Below, piece by piece: positions 45,704-56,808 of a stretch of DNA of 64,000 bases. The stretch covers positions 884,351 through 948,350 of the forward strand of contig QAOA01003028.1 of assembly GCA_003255065.1 (NCBI GenBank). Reading direction: 5' to 3'. The notes under the pieces were generated by a model. It saw nothing but the letters and a program-made list of their open reading frames with translations, had not been told where the DNA came from and did no database searches. This DNA is from Cercis canadensis. Taxonomy: Eukaryota; Streptophyta; Magnoliopsida; Fabales; Fabaceae. The position numbers and the translations under genes were made by a program. Position 1 is the stretch's first letter. Each line of letters starts with the position of its first letter.

Positions 45704-46984
45704 GTGCAATTTTCACATTCTAATGTAAAGTTGTTGATGTCACAGGAAGAGAGTTTGAAGAGAAGAGACATGAAAGAGATATCAGCACAAGAAAAGATGA
45801 AGATTCAGCCTCGCTATGTTTTTTCAGGTTTGTTCGAAGATATTCTTAAGAGGCTGCCCTTCAAAGCCTTGATGCGTTTTAAGGGCGTATCCCACTCCTT
45901 TCATGCTCTCATAAAAAACCCTAGATTTGGGTTGAAGCAACTTTCCCATTACAAGCAAACCAACAACAACTCCATCAATATCCTTCTCAAGTATAACAAT
46001 TTAACATCTCCCCAAACTAAATTGGTTCAGTTATCCGGCGCCGACGGAGACAGACTTTCTGTTACAGAACTTGATTTACCGCAAAAAACTTGTGGCAGCT
46101 TACACCCTCAAGAATTCTCTCTTGTAGGTCATTGCAATGGTGTTTTCTGTCTTTGCTGTCCTTCTAATCGTTGCCTTTGTGGTTCTGTGATTTTGTATAA
46201 TCCCACGATTAGAGAATCCAAGGTTGTCCCTCAACCATCAAGCTCTAATTATGATAAATCACAATATTCGCGCCGCGTAAAGTTTGGATTTGGCTGTGAT
46301 CCCAAGACTAATGATTTGGTGGTTATTATGATTAGTAGCTTTGTGCTCTTCTCAAAAGTGAAAGTTGAGGACTTTGGGAAAATTAATTACTACACATTGG
46401 TTGAAGAATATTCTTTGAGGACTAATTCTTGGAGAGAAATGAAGAAGTATAATGATTTATTCTTCATTAAGAATTTCTGGATTTACCACAAAGGGGTTTA
46501 TTATTGGACGTCCGAGTATAAAATTTCCTCAGGAAGAGAGGTAATCCTTAGATTTGAATTTGAAGGCAAGGCACTTCGCTTAGTGCAAATGCCAAATGTG
46601 GAACCCAATTCTGACTCTCAAACATGTCTTGGTGTGGTTCATGATTCACTTGCTTTGCTTTGCTACAACAATGCTATAAGTCGCTTTGACATATGGGTGA
46701 TGAATCACTCTGGTGGTTTGAAGGACTCGTGGACAAAGATAACAAGCATTGCCTATAAAATTCCTCATGGTGTGTGGGCATTCTTAGTGCCTTGGAAAGG
46801 TAATGAGATTCTTTTGGGTATGAGCACTGAAAAATTTATATTCTATGATTTATCAACCCGGCAGATCAAGCAAGTAGTTCCTAATTCTGATATTGCACTT
46901 GGAACGGTTGGACCCTTTGTTGGCTTGCATGCTGTAAATTACGTGAAGAGTATAATTTCAGTGAAGAGGGAGAAACTAGCTTAA
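45704..46984 (+). CDS. F-box protein with FBA-type associated domain
   Basis: Intact, intronless 426 aa. The F-box lies at about residues 38-80 (YVFSGLFEDILKRLPFKALMRFKGVSHSFHALI). The FBA/kelch-like C-terminal part contains characteristic phrases: LVGHCNGVFCLC, VILYNPTIRESKVVPQ, FGFGCDPKTNDLVVI, EEYSLRTNSWREM and GVYYWTSEYK. The F-box would bind SKP1/ASK in an SCF ubiquitin ligase while the C-terminal part binds an unknown target. Alternative starts are Met12, Met23 and Met32 (45797); the first two extend beyond the usual family start, so Met32 is plausible. It is a relative of the broken gene 1.6 kb downstream, suggesting a local tandem family of the fast birth-and-death kind. Confidence 0.88.
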   Translation: MQFSHSNVKLLMSQEESLKRRDMKEISAQEKMKIQPRYVFSGLFEDILKRLPFKALMRFKGVSHSFHALIKNPRFGLKQLSHYKQTNNNSINILLKYNNLTSPQTKLVQLSGADGDRLSVTELDLPQKTCGSLHPQEFSLVGHCNGVFCLCCPSNRCLCGSVILYNPTIRESKVVPQPSSSNYDKSQYSRRVKFGFGCDPKTNDLVVIMISSFVLFSKVKVEDFGKINYYTLVEEYSLRTNSWREMKKYNDLFFIKNFWIYHKGVYYWTSEYKISSGREVILRFEFEGKALRLVQMPNVEPNSDSQTCLGVVHDSLALLCYNNAISRFDIWVMNHSGGLKDSWTKITSIAYKIPHGVWAFLVPWKGNEILLGMSTEKFIFYDLSTRQIKQVVPNSDIALGTVGPFVGLHAVNYVKSIISVKREKLA

Positions 46985-47432
46985 TTAGAAGCTTACCTAA
47001 AGAGTCTTGGATTTTATTGGTTTTTGTTTCTTTACTTCAATTGTAATCTTTTTATGCGGGTTGAAAATGAATATTCTATCATAAAAGTTGAGTTTAAATT
47101 CTACTAGTCACTGAAATTTTGTGTAGCCTCTAGAGAGGAAAAAGAAATCCCTTATATTGAAATTCATTGTAATTTCTCATCCTATCATAACTCTATTATT
47201 TAGACATGTTTTCCAGTTATATTAATTTCTTATGCTGTACTTAACATTTCCAGTCATATTGATGAATCTAGATCATTCATTATAAAATAACATAAAAGTT
47301 ATAGGACCGAATGGTTACCAAAATATGATTTTGATCTGGAGACCTACTTAAATTTATAGTTATATTGATGAATCTAAATTGTTCGTTTTAAAATAACATA
47401 AAAGTGGCAAGATTGAGATATGCTATTGATTT

Positions 47433-47611
47433 GGACCAGGATCTGATCATGTAACATGAGTCATGTTGCAAAGATATGATCCGTACATTCTATTAAAACC
47501 CATCTGAACCATTAAAATTTAATGTGCTTTAATGGTTCATATGAGTTTTAATAGAATATACAACTTAAATCTTTGCAACATGACTCATGTCATATGACCA
47601 GATCTAAATCC
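47433..47611. mobile_element. Mutator-type MITE (179 bp), copy 1
   Basis: 179-bp hairpin with arms GGACCAGGATCTGATCATGT and, on the minus strand, GGATTTAGATCTGGTCATAT, both running into GAGTCATGTTGCAAAGAT. Perfect 9-bp duplications TATTGATTT flank it (47424-47432 and 47612-47620). Same length and arm sequence as the element at 51814. Confidence 0.85.
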
Positions 47612-48209
47612 TATTGATTTAGAGATCTTCTAAAAACGTTGAGATTCTAAGTTCAAATCCTTATTTCAGATCTATTAACCTTTTCTTTTCAACGTTCCAC
47701 ATATATTGCTCAGAGGATAAACCAAAGAAAAATTAATTTAAGGGAGATTGGTAGGGCAAGAGAACACATGAATATTAGTTTTGGAGGAAACTACAGGAAA
47801 GTGTGGTGCACTTCAGGTGAATCAAGCCCCAAAAGTAGTATCCTACACCTCGTTTCAATACGATGTAGCTGCTTCCATTCCAAACTTAGAAATTACACAC
47901 GTTTTGTGCCATATACGTAAGGAAGCATCTACAATATACATCAATGAAGTTGTGTAATGGTGATGCAGTTTGTAACCCTTGGATATGGCAAGCCCAGGAG
48001 ACCAAAGTCTGTAAGTCATTATATCCAAAGGTCCTAGTTAATTTTGCACTGATACAAATTGTGTATTGTAACCTTCTCTTTTATGTAATTACTATAAACC
48101 CAATAGTCAACCTCCATATCAAGTTTCCTAATATGTATCTTAATCCTATGATTTCTATCGGTCATTGACTCATTGCTTCCATACAATAAATTATAAGGGG
48201 ATTTTACCA

Positions 48210-48382
48210 TATCAAGGAGTATTAGATACTTTTTTAATGTAATAATATGAAAACTGTTAATATAAAAAATAATTAATTTTGATTGTTAAAAATGAATAGT
48301 CAAAATTAAATATTTTTATATCAATAATTGTCATGTTACCACGTCAATGAAGTATTACATATTTTTTTAGTACGTGAAAAAC
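48210..48382. repeat. Hairpin MITE, family B copy 3
   Basis: Shares AAAATAATTAATTTTGA and ATATCAATAATTGTCATGTTA cores with the copies at 7020 and 34354. Non-coding inverted repeat. Confidence 0.6.
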
Positions 48383-48622
48383 CGCTTAAATTATATGAAA
48401 TAATCAATAATAATAAGTGAAAATAATAAATAAAAGGGGAATTAAAATGAAAACATTAAATTAAAAGTAAATAATATATAAGCGCCCCCACCCTGCTAGT
48501 TCATGCAATCCATCGCTTCCTCTCTCATTTGCAGGAAATAAAAATTTCAATATTTGGTAGCAGAAATTTCCATCAGATTTTCCATTCTCAGTCCAGAACA
48601 GAGGTTCCTGAAGCAGAAAAAT

Positions 48623-49719
48623 ATGGAAGAGGAGGACAAGAAGCAGAAAAAGATCGCCACCAGAGAAGCAGAGACGGAAAGATCACATGCACTCTCTCTT
48701 CCTGAAGAATTGTTGGTGGAAATTCTGGTAAGGGTTCCTATTGATTCCTTAATCGAATGCAAAAGGGTATGCAAAGAATGGTACGCTATCTTCAAAAACC
48801 TTAGATTTATAGCCAAGCAACTTTCCAATTCCAAGTTTTTCAACAATTCCCCCAATGTCATTTTCAAGTACTCTCTTAACAGGGGAAGATAACCGACCTG
48901 AGATTGACGAAAAATTGGCCCTTTTGTCCATCCAAGACCAGGAGCTTTCTATTGTGAATGTTAATTTACCATCTGTGCTAGTTTGTAACAGGAACCGTGA
49001 ATATTTCGCCTTTGCAGGCAATTGCAATGGTGTTGTGTGCTTAACTTGTGCTGGTTTCTGTTTTGGGAATGCTGTTCTGTACAACCCCACAAATGGAGAA
49101 TCCAGGGTTGTTTCTGGCACTTATGGTTCAGTGGTCATTGGGTTGGGTTTTGATCCCAAAGATTGTGACTTTAAGGTTCTTAGGATGTGTAGTGTTAATG
49201 TTGACTCCTATGGGATTGTGCCTCCAGCATTTACATACTTGGAGGAGTACTCTTCAAATACAGATTCTTGGAGAATAATGGAGGGGGACTAATGTTGTAG
49301 AATTTTTGCTACTTATTTTAATGGAGTTTTCTATTGGATTGCGCGACAAAAGCCGCTATCGGTGAAAGATGTAATTGTTAAATTGGAGTTGGGAGATGCA
49401 GTTTTTCAACCAATTCAAATGCCAACTGAAGCTGGGTTTGTACTTTATACGTCAAAGGCGTCTTGGTGTGCTGAATGGTTCCATTGTCTTGTTCTGCTAT
49501 CATTGTGAAGGCAAATATGAGGTTTGGGCAATGGGTGAATTGGGCATCAATGATCCTTGGACAAAATTGCGAAGCTTTAGCATTGATATTTTTGGTGCTG
49601 TGAATTCCTCTTTGGTAGTTTGGAATGGTGATGAGCTTGTTGTTGCAGATTACAAAGCGCAATTTGTGGCATACAATTTCATTACCTTGAATGTTAGCAG
49701 ACTTCCCTCAATCTGATTT
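48623..49719 (+). pseudogene. F-box/FBA pseudogene
   Basis: Begins as a good F-box protein (ATG at 48623; LSLPEELLVEILVRVPIDSLIECKRVCKEWYAIF). The frame shifts by one near 48870-48885 into a second frame that carries the associated domain (GNCNGVVCLTC, AVLYNPTNGESRVV, LGFDPKDCDFKVL, EEYSSNTDSWRIM). That frame meets a stop at 49290-49292, although homology continues past it in the same frame (FATYFNGVFYWIA). A second shift near 49450-49470 leads to the last part (VLNGSIVLFCYHCEGKYEVWAMGEL ... ending at 49716). At least two shifts and one stop make a full-length product impossible. It is related to the intact F-box gene at 45704. No N lies inside, so a sequencing cause is less likely but not excluded. 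Confidence 0.82.
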
Positions 49720-51813
49720 GAGATGTGAAGATAGGAACAAGACTGGCAACAGAGCAACGAATGAAGACAAGGAGTGAATGAAAAGTTATAATATTTTGTG
49801 GCAATTATTTTTCGGTCATACTTTATATTTAGGTGACTGAAAAAAAAAATTAGGTTGATGACTTAAAAGTTAAGTTTTTAAATTGTTTTCATTGATAAAT
49901 CATTGAGAAATATAAGATAATCACTAGCCAATATATAATAAATATTAAAAAAATACCAAATGACTATTGGTTAACGAAAAAGCAAATTTAAAAATTTAGA
50001 TTTTAATAGTCACCAACATATAATTATCTGTGATTTGTATGACCTAACGATAATTGTCTCTATTTTTTTTAAGATATTATCATTATATCATGGCTAATTA
50101 TTTTTATATCAATGGCTTAGTTAATGACTAAGATATATCATCTATTTTATTAGACTAGGACATATAAGTATTTAGTTGGATGTATTTCTTAGTTGTGAAT
50201 GAGGTTATCATTAGTGATAAGGTATTACAGTTACTTTTCTTTCGGGTACCCTAATTTTTTTCCCCTTGGATAGGGACTAGTATTAGTGACATGATATTAG
50301 TTATTATTTAGGAGGTTTCTTAGATACTTTTTATATTTATATAGTATGTCATACTACATGAGATTAGTCAATATGGGAATGACACGTATACAAATTAACT
50401 GTTTTTAAATTTATTTGAGAAAATAAAATAAGTTATATTTATATTTAATAAAATGTTAAAATTACGTATGCTTAATACGTCAGTATAGTATAACATACTC
50501 GTGTAGTATCATAGAATCCCCATTTTACTTATTAGTGATCTTATTTGGGCTCATAAATGTTGGATGGAGCAGTCATTGACTCATTATGCAACAGTGAGCT
50601 TGGGCCTATATGACTATCAACCTAGAGAGCTTGGGCTAGAGCCACTAGTAATTTCGTTATTGTCCAAACTTAAGATCGTATGGGCCACAAACTAGAGGCC
50701 TATTTCAATTCCAAGCCCACTCGCTCCGGGTCCAACTTGCACGCCTTTTATTTTTAATTTACCTTGAAAGGAATTAAGATAATATCTTCTTGACACAATT
50801 ATTGTCTAATCACTCAAATCATAAATAATTTTAAGTGAATCATTTAAAAAAAATAAATTTGATTTTTAAGTGGGTTTTAATTATTGTTAACTTTTTAAAT
50901 TTTCTATTTGTTAACCAATGATCATGCATATTGATCAATGGTCATCTTATGCATGCTAATGATCATTAAGATCAATTTTAAAAATTAACAATAATTGTAA
51001 CTCACCTAAACATTTTTTTTTATTGTGATTTATGTAGAATTATTTTTTATTTGAGTGATTTACAACGATTGTCTCTACTCTCTCTTAACTTGAGTTACTG
51101 AAGTATTCTCTATCTCCACCCTATAAATTAAGTTTGCCAATCTAGGCCAATGAGATTTAGTTTTGGAATCTTCATATTGAAATACTTAATTTTGGTTTTA
51201 ATTATTTATAAATAATATTTATTTTGTGTTATAAAATATAAAATGGATCACTCTTAAAAAAATAATTTCATTGTATACAAATATTTTCTAAATCCTTTTA
51301 GCAAACCATACTCTTTTCCCCCTATTTTCTTATCAAATCGTTGGCCACATTGTTAGATTAAACAAAATAATGAGAAAAATGACAATGGTTTCTCTTAATA
51401 GTCTGTACTTTTTTTTTTTTTTTAACTGACAAACTTATGTAATAACTTTCATAAAAAAAACACTTTGGTAATAACTTAATAAATCATGTGTACACCCCGT
51501 GATCACAATAACATCATTACATTAGGAAAATAAAATTTACCTATCATTAGTTTCACTGAAGAAGCTAATTTTCCTAATTATGATAAACCTCAATTAAATA
51601 AAATAAAAAGCCATGATAGATACAACATAACATCATTGCCTTATAGCCATTTGAAACATTAGAGGTGACTCAATTTCTTTGTGACCCCATTACTGCAAAT
51701 GAATCTGCCGGTTCCCATCACTTACTAAATTCCATTAGCCAATATCACCAAAACCTAATAAAGGACAATTGACTAACAAAATATATTTTATCAAACTATT
51801 TATCTAAAAGTAG
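49720..51813. other. Gene-free AT-rich region
   Basis: No coding frame recognised. An imperfect inverted repeat at about 50325-50520 (GATACTTTTTATATT...GTATGTCATACTACA with a mirrored right arm) is probably another decayed MITE. Confidence 0.45.
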
Positions 51814-51992
51814 GGATCTAGATCTAGTCATGTGATTTAAGTCATGTTGCTCAGATCTGAGTCGTACATTCCATTAAAGCTCATCTGAACCATTAAAACA
51901 CATTAACATTTAATGGTTGAGATAAACTTTAATGGAATGTACAACTCAGATTTGAACAACATGACTTAAGTCACATGATCAAATCCAAATCC
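51814..51992. mobile_element. Mutator-type MITE (179 bp), copy 2
   Basis: 179-bp hairpin. The arms GGATCTAGATCTAGTCATGT and, on the minus strand, GGATTTGGATTTGATCATGT run into TAAGTCATGTTG. The flanking repeat CTAAAAGTAG occurs at 51804-51813 and 51993-52002 (10 bp shared; 9 bp if the last C belongs to the element). Same family as 47433-47611. Confidence 0.85.
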
Positions 51993-52015
51993 CTAAAAGT
52001 AGCATGATTATTAGA

Positions 52016-52150
52016 GTCATGCTACTTAAAAAGTAGTGTAATCGCTTCATCTATGTGTTTATTAATAATTTAATTAAAATTGTCTCAAATTGATAAATAA
52101 TTTTAAAACTATTTTATTTACATAAATACTTTGTAAAACTCTATTTTTTT
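52016..52150. repeat. Interspersed repeat family D, copy 2
   Basis: Same order of words as 19119-19252, including CTACTTAAAAAGTAG and TTTATTAATAATTTAATTAAA. It begins 13 bp after the MITE's right target repeat. Confidence 0.55.
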
Positions 52151-53299
52151 TTTTTGCCCAAGTAATAAAACTGAATGGCCATATCTTACCAAAAAAAAAA
52201 ATTGAATGGCCATAATATCCGAAATTACCCGGAAATGAGGCTTCAATTGTGTCATCATGAAAAGAAGACGATCACTTGATTCACTTCCCAACCACCGCTT
52301 CCAAGGCCAAAAGCACTAGACACGTGACATATAGAATATGTTGTCATACAGTTGCTCAGATTAGATACCGAGTTGGATGTGACTATGATGTGAAACAAAT
52401 TGCAATTCAAAGATATTGCTCATATCACATAATCTAGCCTGATTATTATTGACATAGATTTAATCCTAATTAACAGCATTAGTTGAAAGAACCATTTTCA
52501 AGATGATTTAAAAGGACAAAAGAGAGTTACTATTTGGGATCTAATGGTGATACTGAGAGATATTGACACGCATTGTACCAAAACAGAAGAAAAAAAATAT
52601 CAATAAGTGATTAAGTAAAAGAGAAAGAATTACATTGTAACATGGTGATGCTGGTCAAATTATTATTATTTTTTATTTTGATTATGACTTTAGTTTAAAT
52701 ATGAAACTCGTAAATTTTAAAAATAATTTCATTATCACTTGATCATAAGCTGTATAATAAATTATTAAATTATAAAACTCCTTGGATTTTGACAAGGTAC
52801 AGTTAACACCTTGAACTTTACATTTTGTGCACAAAAGACTTTTTGTCAATTTGACTGTTAGTTTATGGACTGAAATGGCATATGTGAGTCATGTGATGTC
52901 ATTCAAATATTATTTAATCAATTTCATCTTTAGCACTTATTTGGATTAATTAGGAGTAAACTTTTGATGGGAAGTAAAAGTTCATCATCCAAAGAGATTA
53001 AAGTAATTAAATCACATTTTAATAACATCACATGCCTGATAAATGCAATTTTAGTTTATAAACTAACAGTCAAATGGATTGAAGGTATTTTGAACACGAA
53101 TTTAAAGTTCAGAATATTGACAGGGCCACGTCTACAATACAAAGGCCAATAAATGGGTACCTGTGCAAAGCCATTAAATGGCTGTTGGATTTTCATTCAA
53201 TGGTTCAGATTCCGTTTAGTGTTACTTAAAGAACCGGTTTTAAGAAATACAGCAATATGACCCACTAATTTTATAAAATTATGCAATGACCCCAGAATA

Positions 53300-54320
53300 C
53301 CCACATCAAGTCCTTCCTTTTCTGGAAAAAGCATGGAGTCAAAAGCTTTCCCATTCCGTCCCCGAATACCCACATCTACCGTCGCCGCTTTTCCACCACT
53401 GGGTTCTTCCCCCGCGATATTGACTCTGTCCTTAACAACAAGCTCAGCCTTGGCTCCGATTACCCTCGATTCCAAATTTTTTCAGGCTGTTTGGTTACCA
53501 CTTCATGTTCGGGCTGGGAGGCGAAGGTCCGCAAGGGGTGAAGATGATGAAGAAGAATTCACAACCCCACCGTCCATATGATGCCAATTTCTCATCCTTA
53601 AACGAGACCCAACAGAGTCTTCTTCTCAAGAACCATTTTTGCAACCATCCCAACTCCCAAAACCTGAAAAAGATTCAAGATTGACCAGGTGGGGTTCCGA
53701 ATCATCGACGACCATCTGCTATGGAAGTTGTTTGGAAAGATAATAATAAAAATAAAAAGGCAAAAAAGGGAAGAAAGAAAATCGCACACAATCTCGTTTT
53801 TTTCGTTTGTTTAAATTTTTCTGGGTTTTCTTTGTTACCTAGAGTTGAAATTTGTAAGATCTGAAATTTATTGGCACCTTACTCGACTATGTTATTTTGT
53901 ATTTTTGCTTGAAGAGTTTCTTCTCCATCTCGGAGAGAGCTCATCTAATATAGATTGATTCTGGTTATTGCCTTGTTGTGTATTGCGGGTTTCTGTTTTT
54001 CAGGTGTTACAAGATATTTGTGAGGGATTTCTTCATGTGGGTTTCTGGATTTGGTTGTATAGAATTTAAGCTGAGATGGAAAGAAAGAAAGGCTTCTATG
54101 ATTGGTGGGGTTCTTAGGGAGTGAGATTCGATCGAGGGGTTGAATTTTGTTCTATAATTTTTTTTGAGTGATTTTTGTTTCTGGGATTAGAGATGAAGGT
54201 TGAGGTGGCACGAAATCTGGGGACTGGGTTTTGGGTTGGGGAGATGGGTGTTGCAGGGAACCAAAGGAAGGAGAAGAAGTTGGGGGCGTGGGTCTTTTTG
54301 GCTAATGTGGAATACAAGTA
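53300..54320 (+). other. Unassigned, coding-like or transcribed stretch
   Basis: A less AT-rich stretch (53330-53580) is open in several frames: plus 53333-53581, minus 53197-53475, and a third plus-strand frame without ATG that reads IYRRRFSTTGFFPRDIDSVL. Downstream pieces such as MMKKNSQPHRPYDANFSSL (about 53541-53600) and QVGFRIIDDHLLWKLFGKI (about 53681-53740) look protein-like but lie in different frames. A splice-like TTTCAG/GTG is near 54001-54005. It may be a broken gene, or a gene with exons I cannot order. I do not recognise the family. Confidence 0.25.
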
Positions 54321-55622
54321 AATACATAAAAAATTTTGGGCCAAAATATAATTAATTATTTATAGGTAATATTCAGTCATTATATCTATACCTTACANTG
54401 TATAAGATTGCTTTGGTGTGTACGTATATATATATATATATATATATCTGATATGAAGAGGGCCACAAGTCAAATTATTGATACGTACTCCATTGTCTTG
54501 AGTAGTTGTTGGTAGGACTAGAACAGGTTTTTCCTGCTTTTTGTTTTTCAACTCTCATAGTAGTTGTTGATGATGAAGAAGACAGGGGGAAAATTATAAT
54601 GATGGATCAAGTAGGGGGAAAAAGTACACAGGGAAAGGAGTTACTTTCCAAAGGGGGAAAAATACAAAAACAGAAAAAAGAGGACCACTAAGTAACTAAA
54701 AAGGAAAAAAGAAAGGACCCTATCAATAACAATAAGCTTTATTGGTTTCAATGGCTAGTCAACTCCCCTTATATTCCCTTGCCATTACTTGTAAGATGAT
54801 CACAAAACTTATTTGTTTAAGAAAATGTAATTGGTCATTTTCACTCCAATCTTGTTTGTTTTTAAATCAACAAGCAAGCAGCAAGCATGGCCTTAGGTAA
54901 TGGTTAATAAGTGAGTAGAAATCACTATTAGATTAACATAGGTAGTGTTCAAATTTTGTGTCATAGCATTCTACTAATTTATCATGCATGTGACAGAATC
55001 GCAATTCAATTGGTCTTATTCATGTGGTGTAAATAGAGTATTAGCCCAAAAGAACAAGAACTGACATATGAAGAGTTTACTACAATTACCTCACCTGATT
55101 CTGATTGTGACTAAAGTGTCACATTAGGTTCACAAGACCAGCCACTGTTTATCACTCACTTTGTCCACTGCTCTTTTAGGCATATGTAAACTATTGACAT
55201 TTACTTCGTTTTACCATACAAATGAAGCATGATCATTCTCATTCAATAATAGTAATTCAAGTACAAGAAAAGCATCTTCAGATCTTTATGACATTGATCT
55301 ATCTCAGTAAAGCAAGAATCCCATTTACTAAAGGCCTTGCTCAAATCACAAGCCAATAATACATAACCCCTCACTAAACTTGCTAAACAGAAGTACTCTT
55401 GAGGCTTAGCATAAATAGATTAAGCCACAGGACCAACTGCAAAAACAAGCAACTAATATAAATTGAATTACATAAAGAGGTCAAAACCATTTTGATTTTG
55501 GCCCAATTTTGACCCATCTACACTATTTAACTATAGCTTAGTGCTTTTCACTGTAATCTTAATTACCATATAATAAATAAGCCTCATCACGAAAAGGGTG
55601 CTTAATCAAATGGTTGGTTAAA
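54321..55622. other. Intergenic region downstream of the expansin gene
   Basis: Holds a TA microsatellite (about 54425-54448) and an N at 54398 without flanking repeats. The last part is the presumed 3' UTR of the minus-strand expansin. No gene seen. Confidence 0.5.
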
Positions 55623-56690
55623 TTAATAACGAAATTGCCTTCCGGTATAAGTCTGTCCAAAAGACCAGCTTGCTGGGGCAACATTGTATGAAACAATGCG
55701 CCGGCCGTCGCTGGCTGTCACCAAAAAGGAAAGGGTCTGTCCATTGAGGTAGGAGTTGCTCTGCCAGTTTTGGCCCCAATTCCTTGACATGGCTTGCCAT
55801 CTAGTCCTTGAACCTTTGATGGCCACAGAATGCACATCACCAGCACCTCCAACATTAGTCACAAGCACTAAATTGAAGTAGGAATGGCCATTTATGGTGA
55901 ACCTGATTCCACCCCTTCTCCTGCACCTCACCCTTCAAAACCCCATCAAAGAAAGAAAAGAAATTATTGTTAGCCTCAAGGTGAAAGAAAGGTATAGTGA
56001 ATTGGAGAGGGAAAAAGAGAGGCTTGTCAACTTTTAAGGTCCCTAAGAATTAAGAAACATTAACCACTTCTTGAACTGAGTAATAACAAATTTTGGTAAT
56101 CATTAATTACAAATGTTACTCAAAAGGCCCTAAAAGTTTGTGGAAAAAATTGATAAAGAAAATTACCTTCTATAAATTACTGGAACAACCCCAGCTTTAT
56201 ATTGGGCAATGTGCTGGAAAATAGGTTGAGAAAGATCAAAATGGAGGTTTGGAGGGTCGCACCAACCACCTGGCGGGCAGAAATTAGTGGCAGTGACTAC
56301 AATGGATCCAGGGAGGCACCATTGTGGGTCATTCACACACCTAATTTCGTAACATGCACCACAGCTCAAGCCATTGTTGAACAGCGCAGTGCTAAGTGCT
56401 GCTGTGTTTGTCCCATAACCTTGGCTGTAGAGGTTTCCATAACCACAAGCCCCACCTGCAATTTGAGACAAATATTACTAATTAAGAAAGAGCCTAAAAG
56501 ACCACTTTGGCAAAAACAAAAAATCTAACTTGAAGTGAGTTTCCATCTTTGGAGGCATACCCATTGTGCCAGAAGCATCACTGCCCCCATAGAAAGTGGC
56601 ATGAGCATTGTTCCAACCACCATAACCATACCCATTTGCATATGAGGCCATGGAGAGAAAACCCAGAAGGAGAAAGCTAAGAAGAGCCAT
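55623..56690 (-). CDS. EXPA5: Alpha-expansin, EXPA5-like
   Basis: Three exons on the minus strand: 56690-56561, 56455-56167 and 55932-55623, joining in frame to 242 aa. A signal peptide ([20 protein letters not shown]) precedes the mature start [20 protein letters not shown]. The double-psi beta-barrel domain has the expected cysteines ([31 protein letters not shown]) and the HFDLS motif. The C-terminal CBM63-like domain carries the conserved aromatics in [12 protein letters not shown] and ends [20 protein letters not shown] spans the second junction. The protein acts in the cell wall, loosening cellulose-xyloglucan contacts without hydrolysis. The sequence, including VRC rather than the usual VPC, agrees with my memory of Arabidopsis EXPA5 (At3g29030), whose neighbour is the lipoate ligase, as here. 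Length is normal for EXPA. Confidence 0.93.
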
Positions 56691-56796
56691 TTTCCTGCAT
56701 AAATGAAGCAGAGGAGAGCATTCAGCAATCTGTAGATTATATTATAATTCTGAGTTGCTAGCTAGCTGCAGTGCATACAAATAGAGCAGTCAATAC

Positions 56797-56808
56797 TCTT
56801 TATAAAGT
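56797..56808 (-). promoter_or_regulatory. TATA box of the expansin gene
   Basis: On the minus strand CTTTATAAAGAG lies about 110 bp upstream of the expansin ATG, leaving a leader of about 80 nt. The match to a TATA box is good but untested. Confidence 0.45.

Larger units (their letters stand above)
46985..48622. other. Intergenic region with two MITEs
   Basis: Contains the Mutator-type MITE at 47433-47611 and the family B hairpin at 48210-48382. A direct word repeat near 47240-47410 (ATATTGATGAATCTA) is also visible. No coding frame is supported. Confidence 0.5.

Noticed and set aside
44257-55622. MYB gene expected between the lipoate ligase and the expansin by synteny
   Set aside because: No R2R3-type tryptophan spacing found on either strand; only F-box sequences and repeats are present.
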